In this document: positions 41,810 through 53,897 of the stretch, piece by piece
Layout: each line of letters opens with the position of its first letter
Numbering within the stretch: position 1 is the stretch's first letter
Assembly (NCBI GenBank): GCA_018287875.1
Contig: JAGVVL010000022.1
Span: 3,224,001 to 3,288,000, forward strand
Reading direction: 5' to 3'
Length of the DNA: 64,000 nucleotides
Source of the DNA: Nigrospora sphaerica
Taxonomy: Eukaryota > Ascomycota > Sordariomycetes > Amphisphaeriales > Apiosporaceae
Notes under the pieces: generated by a model
The model's input: only the letters and a program-made list of their open reading frames with translations
Databases searched by the model: none
Told to the model about the DNA's origin: nothing
Translations under genes and position numbers: made by a program

Positions 41810-43651
41810 ATGGCCACCCCCAACCGCCACGAGGACGCCATTCTGATTAGGAGTTGGAACCTCTCTAACGCAAGCAGTTGGACCGTGAATTTCTGGAAGC
41901 GGCCGATCACAGGCCCCGAAGAAAAAGCCGGGACGCCTACCCAATATGTCTCGGCGCCGGGCTCTGATGCCTACTTTCTAAGCGGTCTGCCCCTGTTTGC
42001 CGTCACCGGAGCCCTGTCTCTCGCCGTTTTCCTGGTCGCCATGGACGTCAACATCATCGCGACAGCGGTGCCGCGGATCACGAACGACTTTCAATCACTG
42101 AACGATATCGGGTGGTACGGGTCGGCATTCCTCATGACGGCATGCGTTTTCCAGATCCCATTCGGGCGCTTCTATTCCCTGTTCGCCATAAAGTTCGTCT
42201 TCCTCGCTGCCGTCTTCATCTTCATGGCCGGCAGCCTGGTCGTCGGCTTCGCCCCGAGATCCCCCGTCTTCATCCTCGGTCGCGCCGTCCAGGGCATTGG
42301 CGCCTCGGGTATCCTTTCCGGAGGGCTCATCATCATGGCCGAGGTGATTCCGGTGAAGACTCGGCCGTACGTGGGCGCCATCATCGGCGCACTGGAAGGG
42401 GTCGCCATGATTTCCGGGCCCATCCTGGGCGGGGTGCTGACCGAAAGGCTGCACTGGAGGTGGTGCTTTTACATCAACCTCCCTATCGGAGGACTGGTGC
42501 TGGCTAGCATTTTGACTTTCCTGAAGATCCCCCGGGAAACGACCCCGGCACGACCCGAGGAAAGCACCTGGGAGGCCAAAATCCGGAGACTTGACCCCAT
42601 CGGCTTCTTCTTCCTGCTGTCGTCTTTGGTTTGCCTTTTACTTGGCATACAATATGGTGGTAAGTCGCAGCTTCGCTCCCATGGTGAGAAGACGGGGAAG
42701 AGATCGGAATTCCTTATTGATGTCCAAACCAGGCACTACATACGCGTGGAGCAGCAGCCATGTTATCCTGCTCCTTGTACTGGGTATTTTGCTCTTCGCA
42801 CTCTTTGCGTACTCGCAGTACGTCAACAGCGAAATCGCCATGATTACCACTCGCATACTCAAACAACGGTCCATCATCGCCGGCTTCTGGCATCTTTTCT
42901 GTACTTCCAGCGCCCTGGTCGTCATGACTTACTTTGTGGGTGCCCCGTTGATACCGTGTTGTGCATACCTGTACTTACCGAACCACAGCTACCCTTCTGG
43001 TTCCAGGAGATCCGGGGCTCGACGCCAATTCAGTCGGGTATTGCCCTCCTGTCCATGCTGGCAGGAGTCATTGTGGCTGTGCTCGTCAGCAGTGCTGTTG
43101 TTTCGAGGACCGGTTACTACGCGCCCATGTTGATCGCGGGCTCAGTCTGGATGTCGGTCGGATCGGGCATGCTCTCTCGCCTAACCCCAAACACCCCGGC
43201 CGCCCTTGTTATCGTGTTTCCGGCGCTTTTCGGCGTGGGTGTAGGTCTGAGCTTCCAACAGCCCCTGATCGCGGCCCAGACGGTCCTATCAAAGGCAGAC
43301 ACCCCCACCGGCATGTCCATCATGGTTTTTGCCCAAACTCTAGGCGCCGCCATGACACTATCGGTCGGCGAGGCGGTGTTCCTGAACCGGCTGCGTACCA
43401 ACCTCGAACAAGACCTCGGCTTGATCGTCGAAGATGCCACCATGTTGTCCCGAGGGGGGCTTTCGGCAATTGGCTCTCAACTACCGGCAGACAAGGCCCC
43501 CCTCTTGGCCGCGGTGAAGGGTAAGGCTGTGACCCAAACCTTCTACGTGGCCGTTGTTCTCGCAGCACTGTCGACAGTGGGCGCTTTACTCATGGAGTGG
43601 AAATCAGTACGGCGACTCAAAGAGCCTACTGGACAAGAGGCTGAGGCATGA
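41810..43651 (+). CDS. DHA2-family MFS drug/metabolite exporter
   Basis: Three exons, 41810-42659, 42733-42935 and 42989-43651, give 571 residues. The 73-nt first intron and 53-nt second intron (GTGGGT...CACAG) join LGIQYGG to TTYAWSS and TYF to LPFWFQEIRG, as in the family. The protein has the 14-helix layout of DHA2 transporters, which export drugs or metabolites by proton antiport. Visible hallmarks are FLVAMDVNIIATAVPRI in helix 1, LGRAVQGIGASG, and the antiporter motif C, SGPILGGVL, then WRWCFYINLPIGG. Members include exporters of fungal secondary metabolites, but no biosynthetic gene is seen nearby and the substrate is unknown. The open frame runs upstream of 41810 only through non-ATG codons. 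A CTCTCTAAC...CAG stretch at about 41860-41880 could be an intron end, so the first 25 residues are uncertain. Confidence 0.9.
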   Translation: MATPNRHEDAILIRSWNLSNASSWTVNFWKRPITGPEEKAGTPTQYVSAPGSDAYFLSGLPLFAVTGALSLAVFLVAMDVNIIATAVPRITNDFQSLNDIGWYGSAFLMTACVFQIPFGRFYSLFAIKFVFLAAVFIFMAGSLVVGFAPRSPVFILGRAVQGIGASGILSGGLIIMAEVIPVKTRPYVGAIIGALEGVAMISGPILGGVLTERLHWRWCFYINLPIGGLVLASILTFLKIPRETTPARPEESTWEAKIRRLDPIGFFFLLSSLVCLLLGIQYGGKSQLRSHGEKTGKRSEFLIDVQTRHYIRVEQQPCYPAPCTGYFALRTLCVLAVRQQRNRHDYHSHTQTTVHHRRLLASFLYFQRPGRHDLLCGCPVDTVLCIPVLTEPQLPFWFQEIRGSTPIQSGIALLSMLAGVIVAVLVSSAVVSRTGYYAPMLIAGSVWMSVGSGMLSRLTPNTPAALVIVFPALFGVGVGLSFQQPLIAAQTVLSKADTPTGMSIMVFAQTLGAAMTLSVGEAVFLNRLRTNLEQDLGLIVEDATMLSRGGLSAIGSQLPADKAPLLAAVKGKAVTQTFYVAVVLAALSTVGALLMEWKSVRRLKEPTGQEAEA

Positions 43652-45291
43652 GCCGTGGTGTTTTGTCCCGGAGACAAGAAATATGAGCTACAGGGTGATG
43701 TTGTCGATGAACGAGGGGTAATCAAGTTGATCATGCCGCATTAGAGATTGAAGGTACCCCTTTGACACTGTATACTGCTTCCTGTGTTTCAAGTGATCTA
43801 CGCGTTCGGCAGGGAGGCGCCAGTAGAATGCAACGTTGCTCAAGCTTGAACCAAGCCCAGGGCGTCGGGCCGCTCGAGTGAAGACGTTGCATCAGGTTTA
43901 CAAGTTTGCTTTCCACGATACCGGTTACTACACTAGAAGCTTCTGCTCGCCGTCCCATTTCTGTGAGAGATCTCACCCAGCCCGTCAGTTCTCCTCCGGG
44001 CACTGGAGCACCGAACACCGCCCACTTGTTTGAAGGAATCCATGTACCACCAGGCGGATTCGAACGACGCGTACCCTAGACCCTTGAGTATGCCCGCAGT
44101 GGGATCATTCCCTCATCCGAATACCATTCGAATTCTTTCAGCTACAGGGGAGGACCCGAGTCGTCGTCGCTGAGCCCATGGACGAAGATGGGAGTTGCGC
44201 TGCAAGACATGCGAAGGATGATGCTGGACGCCAACCAACACGGTTGACCTGGTTAACGTCCTTGCCACCCAAACAAAGGGGAGGCCTGGGACATCGGGAT
44301 GCCACTGAGAGTAGGCCGAGAGACACAGCGATTTCCCTGTAGCATTCGATACCGAAGGATGCCGGATCCTGTCCGCTCCCTTGCACCTCGGCCGAGCCTT
44401 TGGGATTTCCCGAGTAAATGCTGCGCTCGGGCCGCGAGCCGTGGAACGCCACCGGGCAAAGGTCAGGACCATCAATTCCTCGGGAACGACATCCTTTTGC
44501 CAGATCTTCCCTGCTGGAATGAGGAGTTAGACAACCCGTTTCCTGGACGATTTGTTCCGGGAGGCCTTGGCGAGCGTATGGGATGGTCGTCGGGAGACGA
44601 CCGTGGTGATGGAGTTTTAGGGGGGTTTGGGCGGCACTGGTATGTAAAGATCCCACGAGTCCTCGTACTTTACGTACTTACATCCGTGGGTACAACCCCA
44701 TGACACGGACAGATCCCAACCGCGTCCTAAGCCATGCGTAATTGAACTCCAGAGTGGGCGATGGTGCCCGGCGCTGGTCTGGGTCCGAGGTCGAGGTTGA
44801 TGTCACCTAAGGACTCTGGGGTTCACATAAAGAAATCTATCGATCTGCTCTAGATTGAGAGAGCACTGGATGTGAGCATCTCAGATGAAGTGTTACAGGT
44901 GCAACTAGGCGGGTATCCACTGATGCACCCCGCTGTTGCGGCTGTAAGAAGCCCATTCACATGCTGTGGAGTGGAAGCTAGAGCGCCTGGGTGCTTTGGC
45001 ATGGGATGAGAGACAGCAAGGTCCAGGTAAACCTTGTTAATTCGACGTCTAGCAACGACAGAAGTGCTTCATTCATTCCGCCGAGGCGACCTCTCGTGGC
45101 ATTTAGCGACCGTAGGGCCATCCAGACCTGCAATACTCCCCACGCGTCGCCTGTCCCTTGGCCTAGCAGGAATTGTGCCCGCAGCCAACTGTCGCCGCTT
45201 TCGTTCGGCTCGTCTAGGACTTCCCCCGCGAAACACACCGGACTCGCGATCAGCAGCCCTGTGCTCACAAACATCCGATACAGCCTCCATC
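43652..45291. other. Intergenic region, no gene supported
   Basis: 1.6 kb between the transporter and cactin. A 172-codon minus-strand frame (44656-44138) begins only at a GTG codon, has no domain I recognise and competes with a plus-strand frame of similar length, so neither is called. Confidence 0.4.
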
Positions 45292-47124
45292 ATGGACCCC
45301 GGTCGCCGCGCCCTGATCGATGGCCGCGCATCCCCTCCGCGCCGCGACATCGCCTCTCCCAGAAGAGACCCAAACAACAGGATTACGAAGCCCGCGCGCC
45401 CCGCAAGCAAACCAAAGCATGCGTCCAACTTCCTGACCGAGGACGAGCAGTCGAGGAAGTGGGTGGATGACGAGGACAAGTTCGTGCTGAAGCAGTCCAA
45501 GAAGAAGGCCGACATCCGCGTGCGCGAGGGCCGCGCGAAGCCCATCGACATCCTTGCCTTCAACCTGCGATGGGTCGATGCCGAACGAGACATGTTCGAC
45601 GACCACGACGAAGACGTCGAGATCGACGTGCCGGCCCCGCTTGCCGTCATCGACCGCCTGACGGCCGCCCAGGTCGACGAGCTGGAGGAGGAGATCACGT
45701 CGTACCGCACCCTAGAAACAAACAGCAGGAACCGCGAGTACTGGTCCGCGCTCAAGACCCTCTGCGACGACCGGAAGCGGAAGCTGAAGCCCATGGGGCC
45801 CGAAGAGCGCGTGGTGGGCTCGGTCGGCGCCGACGTGGACAAGATCCTGGGCCCCAAGAACCTCGAGCAGCTGGAAAAGCTCGAGGGCCAGATCAAGGCC
45901 AAGCTGCGCTCCGACGAGGCCGTGGACACGGACTACTGGGAGCAGCTGCTCAAGAGCCTGCTGATCTACAAGGCCAAGGCCCGCCTGCGATTGGTCTACG
46001 AAGCAATCAAGGAGAGCAGGGTCCAGCAGCTGCGCGCTCGGAATCCTGACAAGGCGGATGCGCTCGCCTCTTCCAGCCTCGCGGCCCCGGCAGCAAGCAC
46101 ACAGGATGCGCCCGTCGCCCCCGTTTCATCTACAAAGCAGCCTGCAGCGGTCATCCCGTCGGCCGTCAGCAGACTGGGTGCGAACGCGCCCGTGCATGTG
46201 CCTGGCGCCGCACGCTTCTCCTCGACGGGCAGCGAGGATTTCTCGCAGGCGACCAAGGCCCTATACGATCGCGAGGTGGCCCGGGGCATCAGCGAGAACG
46301 AGGAAATCTTCACCGCCGAGGAGGCGGTACCCGGCACGGCCAAGCCCCTCTGGGCCGATAAGTACCGCCCCCGGAAGCCCCGTTACTTCAACCGGGTGCA
46401 GATGGGGTACGAATGGAACAAGTACAATCAGACGCACTACGACCACGACAACCCGCCGCCCAAGGTGGTCCAAGGCTACAAGTTCAACATTTTCTACCCG
46501 GACCTCCTCGACAAGACCAAGGCGCCCACCTTCAAGATCGTCCGGGAGCACGGGAGACGCAGGGGCGAGTCCTTTGCCCCCGCGGGCGAGGAGGACACCT
46601 GCTTGATCCGCTTCATCGCCGGCCCTCCCTACGAGGACATTGCCTTCCGTATCGTCGACCGCGAATGGGACTACAGCGCGAAGAAGGAACGGGGCTTCAA
46701 GAGCAGCTTCGACAAGGTAGGTCCTGCTATTTTTACATGGCCCTTGCATGGCGTTTCACGTGTCCGCGTGGGCGCTAGAACGAATCGCTAAGAGGACGGT
46801 TGGGGGCCGTATGTACGTCTCGATACGAGCCCTCCCATCCGCCGCCTGTCGTGCCTTTCTCGCTCGTCCGCGGCCTTCCCGCAGTAGCAGTGGCTCCAGC
46901 TTCCCCCCCCCCCCTCTTTCCCCCCAAAATCTCCCAGCTCGTCTCGTTCGGTTGCTCTCATGTGCTTTACACGGCCCTGGCCCGTCACTTGACTAATATC
47001 CCACATCTGCAGGGTATCCTTCAGCTTCACTTTCAGTTCAAAAAGGTGCGTAGGCGGGCTGGCATCGCCCCTGTTTGGCGTTTCGATACTGACATGTCAT
47101 GCACAGATTTACTACCGAAAATAG
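45292..47124 (+). CDS. Cactin, spliceosome-associated protein
   Basis: Three exons, 45292-46716, 47013-47045 and 47107-47124, give 491 residues. The last two exons hold only 11 and 5 codons. Joined, they give the C-terminus GILQLHFQFKKIYYRK, the family's conserved end. The first intron (296 nt) contains a C/T-rich stretch with C12; the second is 61 nt. The middle domain includes KADIRVREGRAKPIDILAFNLR. The C-terminal cactin domain (from about residue 355) has KYRPRKPRYFNRVQMGYEWNKYNQTHYDHDNPPPK and a GYKFNIFYPDL block. Cactin associates with the spliceosome and is needed for accurate splicing of many introns, including in fission yeast (Cay1). The start at MDPGRRALIDG fits the short filamentous-fungal form, which lacks the long basic N-terminus of animal cactins. 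The frame upstream begins only at TTG. Confidence 0.95.
46903..46914. repeat. C12 run inside cactin intron
   Basis: Twelve cytosines lie in the 296-nt first intron of cactin, followed by a CT-rich stretch well before the branch region. Confidence 0.9.
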
Positions 47125-48950
47125 GACCCCAGTACTGCCATCTATCGGGCCGCTCTCTTGCTCAACCAGCGAGCCTGCGACAAACTTCTGTTTACCTGGG
47201 GTTGGCCGGATGTCATGCAGTCATATCGCATCCTCAAACTAGTGCACGACACCAGACCAGGCCGGCAGAGCCTGCTGGCCGGCCTGTCTTGGCGGGCAGC
47301 ATTGCTAGATGGACACGAATAGAAAGTTGCGGCCCTCTTTCGTCTTGCTAGCAGTTCTGTATAGCGCCCAAGAGTTGCTGCGCCCTGATCTTTGTGATAC
47401 CTCCTCTCCGGGAACTGCCTGCCTCGCTTTTCCCGCCCGCTGTCGCCCAATGCTACGCCTCCCTGCCCGTTCGACCAGTGCGTGTGCGCCGTAGCGACAT
47501 CAGACCCCCCCCCCCAAGACTGGAGGTCCGGGAAGTATGGACGGCTTCCCCGTCGGCTGCCGTCCAGCTAGGGAGTCATGGCAGCCTCCGGGCCGGTGCC
47601 TGGCTGAGAGCGCATATGCACTATGGCATATCCATACATACAGGGGGGCAATCAAGCCCACTCAGCCGTGTTTCAGAAGTTTCTACTATGGCCATTTCCT
47701 CACGGGCTGCCACGATCAATCATGTACCTGTCATGCCTCCATCGAGCGCTCCTTGCATCGCCAGCATCCTGTTCATCTATCAACTCGGCGAACAAAAAGC
47801 CCATGCTGATCTACGCGCGGAGCACGACGATCAGAGCATAGGACATCGCCGTTGCCCCTCGGAAGCAGAGTAGGGCTCCTCTGGCCTAGCAGCCTTGAGG
47901 ATAGATGATTGGCCCCCTTTGGCGAGTTTTTGTCAGAGCTCAATTGAGCTGCAAGTAACCGTGCAGTGGAGCGGGAGAGTCCCCTGATATTCCGCGGCGG
48001 TACCGCGCCCCCCCCCCCAACGGTACGGGATGGCCTGACGGGCCAGGATGACCCGCATGGCAAGTGGTGGTTCTAGCGCCGGGCACATACCGTCGTCCAC
48101 ATCGCAGGGTGTAGACGGGCTACGCTCTCACGATGGGGCCTTGCGAACATGGGAGGAGCACCATGTACCCCGGTTTACCTCTATTAGCCCATGGATCCAT
48201 GCCTATGTACCGCTCTACGCCTCAACGGGCGGCCCAAGTGGGGAACGGGGGGAACTAGAGTAGAGGAGGAGGAGGAGGAGAGGAAGGACGATGAATAGGT
48301 TTGAAAGAAACAGAAGAGGAGGAGGAGGAAGAAGAAGCTGGAGGGAGACGAGGAAGTGAAAGCAGAAGAAGGCGGCGCAAAGAATAGCACCAGACGAGAA
48401 GCGGCAACAACAGTGGGAAGTATCCGCAAGTTTGTAGGTTCCCCCATGACGGTCACTCTGCCATCCATCCAGGGCCGTTGTGGTGTAGCAATGGATGATG
48501 TGTGTGTGGCCTGGCTCGCCCCAGGAAACACTGTTCCGAAATGGGCGAGCATGTTGTACTGTACATGCCGTCCGCCTTCCCAATATGGGCCCACCAAGGA
48601 GGCGAAGTGGCCTTGTATGGTGGATGATGCATCTAGTCTGTGTTGCATCTGTTTGCAAACGACATCGCCCAACACGCACGCACACACGCATACATCCACA
48701 CATAGACACGGCGACAGGCACGTGCGCACACACATAGACAGGTAGATACACACACGCAGGCGGTACATCGGTCTATCCATACCGCCTCATGGGGTGGCCC
48801 ACGTACTAGGCAAGGAGGTGCGGGTTGCTATACAAGCGTGTGTGCGCCCATATGCGGGCCAGCAACCATGCCTCCACCACAGACACACACATACGCACAC
48901 ACACACACACACCCACACGCCCGGGATGCCATAGACCACAGACACACAGG

Positions 48951-49000
<50 letters not shown>

Positions 49001-50095
49001 ACACAGACAGACAGACACACAGACACACAGGCCTATCCACACGCGCATGCTGGAAGCACACAGGCACACAAACTCGCCCGCTCCGTATCATAGCTGGCAG
49101 GGTTCAACGTGGGAGCAGAAAGCTGGCCTGGCCTGGCCTGGCCCGGCGGAGCTTCCAGGCAGCGAATGCGTTGGCAGCGACGGACCGCCAAGAGAACTGG
49201 AGTGACTGCCTTCTACCCAAGTAGAGTGGATGTATGTGTGTATTCAGTACCTACTTCCATATGTTAGGTACATAGTTGCACGATTTGCGTCCAGGTTGAG
49301 GGATCTTCACTTGTACACCCCAACCACCCCCGACAGCCAGTCCGGGGTTTTGGCGTCCATCACCCAATACGTCCGTTTTCCCATCTCGTCCCGGAGCCGG
49401 CCAACCAGGGTACATGGTACCGAACGCATGTAGACGGGGGGAGGTACAACGGTAAGGTCTAGGTACTGAGTCCCCAGCTTCATCCCATCCCACAGTAGCA
49501 GGGCTGCCTGTGGACTGGCCGATCCCTGTCGGTAGCCCTGCCAATCGCGCCCTCCTCCCCTTGCTCATACCCTATTAGGGACGCATGCTCTCCACCCGGT
49601 ATGGGATCTGATCCCCATTCTCTCTGATCGGCCTTGACCAGATCCAGGATCCGCCGATGTGACTCTTCATCTTATGAAAGGCTAAGAGCACGGTCCGGAC
49701 AGCTGCTGCCCTACAATCTTAAAACCCGTCGCCTCGAAACATCGAGAGCAGCATCCCCGACCCAGGCCATCGGCCCAGTCCTGAAGAAGCATTAATACGC
49801 TGCTTTGTTTCTCCTGCCTCGTTGTCCCCTCGACCTACAGCTATCCATATTTCCACCGAATATTCCGACTATTCCCCCTCCCACACAAGGTGTGTCAGAG
49901 GTTGATACTGTGTCTCCCCGTCACTTGGCACGCCTCCCGGTGCAAACAGCACACACGTCCTCCTCTTTTAGGGCCGTATTTTTTGCTTCCGTCGACGGGA
50001 GCAGCTTCGCTTCCTGATTCATTCATCTCTCCCTGGCCCTCCCCCCCTTCTGTTACCTACTCGGCCGCTTGGATACGGTCGTTGTCCACGCCGGG
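47125..50095. other. 3-kb region with simple repeats, no gene seen
   Basis: Between cactin and the forkhead gene. It holds C11 runs (47505-47515 and 48008-48018), a GGA-rich stretch (about 48265-48290), a long CA microsatellite and CA-rich flanks. Open frames are by-products of these repeats. The 3' half should contain the forkhead promoter and leader, which is C/T-rich before the ATG. Confidence 0.45.
48952..48995. repeat. (CA)22 microsatellite
   Basis: A pure 44-base CA tract sits inside a broader CA-rich zone from about 48660 to 49075. The flanks contain interrupted CACACG, CAGACA and CATACA units, so the whole zone looks like an expanded and partly decayed microsatellite. Confidence 0.95.
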
Positions 50096-51952
50096 ATGCA
50101 CTCAGGGTTCTGCGACGGCTTGACCGTCCACTACACGGCCTCCCCCCCCGCTTCGGACGATACTGGCAACCCGCCACGGGCTTGCGAAACACAATCACAA
50201 GTCGCCGGCCTGGCTCCTCTGGACGGCTTCTACGGTTCTTCGCCGCCGTTGCGCCTGCCAGCTGAAACCTGCCAGCTACACCAGAAGGCCTCGCCGTACC
50301 CGTCGGGAGCCCATACGGCGGCAGCTCCAGCAGCCTACCCGTATCCGCCCTCCCATTCGGCCTCCTTGTCCTCGTCGTCAACGGGCCTTTGGCCCACGCC
50401 GCCTTCCACGACCTGCGAGGACTTTGAGGACTACAGCTACCACGGGTCGCCTGCCAGCACAGGAATTCCCATCGCCTCCTGCCCTACAAGGTCGTCGGCC
50501 ACCAGTCCCCGGAGTTGGTCCTCGCCCGAGCTGCAAAAAATCCACTTCCAAGCAGGTATTTGGAAGGGCCAAGAACTGTTGCCCCCCTACAGGATGCCGC
50601 TCTGTACTTCAATGCCGCCTGAGGAACGCTTCCCTCAGCAGCAGCAAGTGGAAGGCCCGAGCTACCCCAACAACCACTTCCTCAGCAACAGCCCCGAACC
50701 GGAAGTTGCCATGAACCAAGACGCACCCGCCCTGACGCCGGACCAGGCCGACTCGGTGGCTTCGGCCGACTCGCCAGCGCCCAAAGACGAGTACCGCGAG
50801 CCGTACCACTTCGAGGATGGCGAAACGGCTCATGCCCCGACCGGGAACGGCGACGTAGGCTCTGACGGCGAGGAGGGCTCCCAGACAGACATCCCCTATG
50901 CCCAACTGATATTCCGGGCCTTCATGAGTCGCGAAAACCACGCCATGACCCTTCAGGAGATATACGAGTGGTTTCGGCAGAACACGGACAAGGCGAGAGG
51001 CGACACAAAGGGCTGGATGAACAGCATACGGCACAATCTCAGCATGAACCAGGTACCATGCCCCTTCCTGCGGCTTCTGCCGCACTGATCTGCCTCTGAA
51101 TCCGCTCCCCACTGACGCGATTCCCAGGCCTTTGTCAAAATGAGCGAGTTGCTAGCCGAGGCTGGTGTCATGGAGACCCCTGGGCAGCTCCGAAGGGCCA
51201 ACGAATGGGTGCTGCGGGATTGGGCCATTACTGGCGGGGTCAAGAGCACAACTCGCTATCGCAAGGGCATCCCAGGGCGACGCGGGGCCGCCGCTCGCTC
51301 GCACAACAACGGCATGCGCGCCCACCACCACAACATTCGTTCCCACAACAGCAACTCAGCCCGGGCGTCGTCAGGCCGCAAGGGGGGCCTGTCAGCCAGC
51401 AAGGCCAAGGCGGCCGCCAGTCGCGAGAAGCTGCGGCAGCAGCAGCAGCAGCAGCAGCGGTACAACGCGCAGTACAGCGCAGTACACGAGATGCATATGC
51501 CTAGTTCGTACCCCGCGGTGCCCAGCTTCTACGGGCGGCACGGCGGTGACTACGGCCAAGGCCTTAAGGAAGAGGCAGCGGGCCCGTCGACGGACGGCGG
51601 CGACATGATGTTCCCCAGCCACGGCATGATGGGGGCGGGACTGGCGACGGACAACAGCCAGACCTATTACCAGAACTACCTGACAGCTCCGGCCTCGCAC
51701 GCGGCCTTCCCGCCGTACCAGGCCCAACACGCCACGCAGCACCGGCCGTCTGTGTTCAAAGTCGAGCAGGCGACCGGTATGTTCGAGCCGCCTGCGTCCG
51801 GAGCCAGCGGACTGGGGCTGGGCAACCGATCGGCTTACCACCAGGTCTACACAGAAAACCTTGGTAATGGCGGCGCATCTGAGGCGTCGGTTGTGCGACC
51901 CACCCATCTGCCCTACAGCCATCCCGGTTGGGGTGATGGGCAGCAATCATAG
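50096..51952 (+). CDS. Forkhead transcription factor
   Basis: Two exons, 50096-51052 and 51128-51952, give 593 residues. The 75-nt intron (GTACCA...CCCAG) lies inside the forkhead domain, just after recognition helix 3. The domain spans about residues 266-368: PYAQLIFRAFMSRENHAMTLQEIYEWF, then WMNSIRHNLSMNQ-AFVKM across the splice. Helix 3 NSIRHNLS is the forkhead signature. No FHA domain is present, so it is not of the Fkh1/Fkh2 type. The N-terminal half is Ser/Pro/Tyr-rich, and an acidic stretch (GDVGSDGEEGSQTD) leads into the domain. The C-terminal half is basic after the wing (RRGAAARSHNNGMRAHHHN), has a short Q7 run, then a Tyr/Gln/Ala-rich tail. It should act in the nucleus; targets are unknown. 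The frame upstream of 50096 opens only at TTG. Confidence 0.92.
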
Positions 51953-53870
51953 GCTGAGGAAGCCGGAGGACAGGGATGGCAGGGACAGGATGAAGAAAGG
52001 CCTGGCCTCTCCCCTACCCTGCCGACAGGGCCTCGAACCCATGGGTTGGCATGGCATGGCATGCCCCATGGATGACAGAAAGCCCCCCCGAGCTCGTCGC
52101 ACAACAGCCTGCCAGGGATAGCGCCCTTGGATGTGGGGACAATACACACGTAACCACGACCATGACGCACATCCCCTCCTCCCCCGTTCGCTGCTTCTCT
52201 CCCCCCTTTCGCTGTTGTTCGAGGGTACTGCATGTCTTCTCTCGCTCCGTCCCCGGGGCAGGAGGGGGCCGGGACGTCACTGCCAGGCCACCGAACATGA
52301 GAAGAAAGAAAAAAAATTAATGATGATGCTAAGAATACGAATACACGTCCGTCCCCTCCCTTCCTCTCCTCGCATGGAGGTCATACGTCTTCGACGACTA
52401 CCTTCTACATATCTACTTGATTCCCTGCTGGGACCAACTTCGGCCCACAATGACCAGCAACAGCTTGCCTTACATGACACAAGCTACTATCCGGCTGCTC
52501 GCCTGCATCCCCCCGGCCCCGGCTGCACCGGCAAGGGCTGACAACAACGTTGATGTCTGCTGGCGTGCATCTCGCTGGTCTCTCTCCTCCCGACCTCTTA
52601 CCCTTCTCACCCTCCTGCCCTCCGCTGGCTCTTCCGTGGTGGGTGGTCTGATGCGGCCGTCGATCCCCAGGCCTGTCTGGCTGCAGGGCCGCAGGACCTA
52701 AGCCGGGGTCGCCCTGGCGGGCATGATAGGACTTCCCGAACCGACTTAGGGCCTCTTCCGCCCATTGGCGGACGCTGGGCGACGACGAACGGCGCGCCGC
52801 TAGTGCCAGGATGTCAGAAGCACGACGACAGGGACAAGGGGTCGTTAGCGTCGACGGTTATTTCAACAGCCACCCGTGCTGCGTTTTGTTGCTTGGCTTC
52901 CCTGCGCCGGGTCAAAATGGATCGATTTTCCTGCCCACTACCGCACCCTCTCTTTCCTTGGCCCACTTCAAAACGCTCCCACCTCGAATTGACGCTGCGG
53001 CCGTCGTGCCCACGACCTGCCCACTTCCGCTCCGCCTCCGCTCCTTCGTGGCGCATTACTTTCGCGCCATGGGGGCCGGAAAGCTTGCGGCGACGTCCAG
53101 AGGAAGAGGGGAGACCGTCACACACAGAGAGTGAAAAGAGCCCGGGATGCCTGGCCGACGTTCTCCCCTTCCAATCGGCAATGCGCCGATAAGCCTAGTC
53201 GAGTCGCTTCATCGGCTGGTCCCACCGCCACTGTCACTCTGGGTCGCACACGGCTCTTGGACATTCCTCTCCCTCGCCGTTTGTCCCACGGAAACTCCAG
53301 TATGTCGTGAGGGCTGATCTCGGGCCACATTGCCGGCCACAGCCAGCCTGTCACATCCCACATCGCATATCGGGTACCATGACAGGTCCACTGTGGCCAC
53401 GGCGCCCATGGCGTTGCCTTTGCCGCGGTTCACGGTGCCGAATGAGGGAAGTTTTCCCTCACCGCCCGACGGGCGCTCGGTGCCCCTCGTGTCTGGGTCT
53501 CCTTGAGGGGCCAGGCGGCCTGCATATCTACGTTGGGCATGCTTCTCTGTGCCACCGGCTGCGCGATGTTGGGGCCGTGGCATCTTGGCGGTGCCCGATA
53601 GAGAGCAGGACTCCCGACGGTCTGGCCGGCGGGGGTGCCTGCGAGATCTTAGACGACCAAAAATGATAGGACTATCGCGGCGTTATCCTGCGGGCAGAAG
53701 TTACATGCTTGCCGCGCAGACGACTCCATGCACGCACTCATCCATCGCATTCTACCCAAGATACACACACGTGCACCATTCCCCTCCCTCCCTCCGGCTC
53801 CTCTGCCCAAAAGGCCAAAAAGCTGTTCTGCTTGCTCGTTCCCGATAGAAGAAGAAGACAAAGAACAACA

Positions 53871-53897
53871 AGAAGAAGAAGAAGAAGAAGAAGAAGA
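53871..53897. repeat. (AGA)9 trinucleotide tract
   Basis: A pure 27-base AGA/GAA tract lies in a wider purine-rich zone (53848-53911). It creates Glu-rich and Ser-rich spurious frames on opposite strands. Confidence 0.95.

Noticed and set aside
44041..44110. GGATTCGAAC resembling a tRNA B box on the minus strand
   Set aside because: Flanking bases do not form a T stem or a matching acceptor stem, and no A box is found at the right distance.
44138..44656. 172-codon minus frame upstream of cactin
   Set aside because: Begins only at GTG, has no recognised domain, and competes with a plus frame; not enough to call a gene.
41810..47124. Possible secondary-metabolite cluster around the MFS transporter
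   Set aside because: Neighbours are an uncharacterised membrane protein and housekeeping cactin; no synthase, tailoring enzyme or cluster regulator is present.
48787..49224. Cys/Val-rich and His/Thr-rich frames on both strands
   Set aside because: Direct translations of the CA microsatellite.
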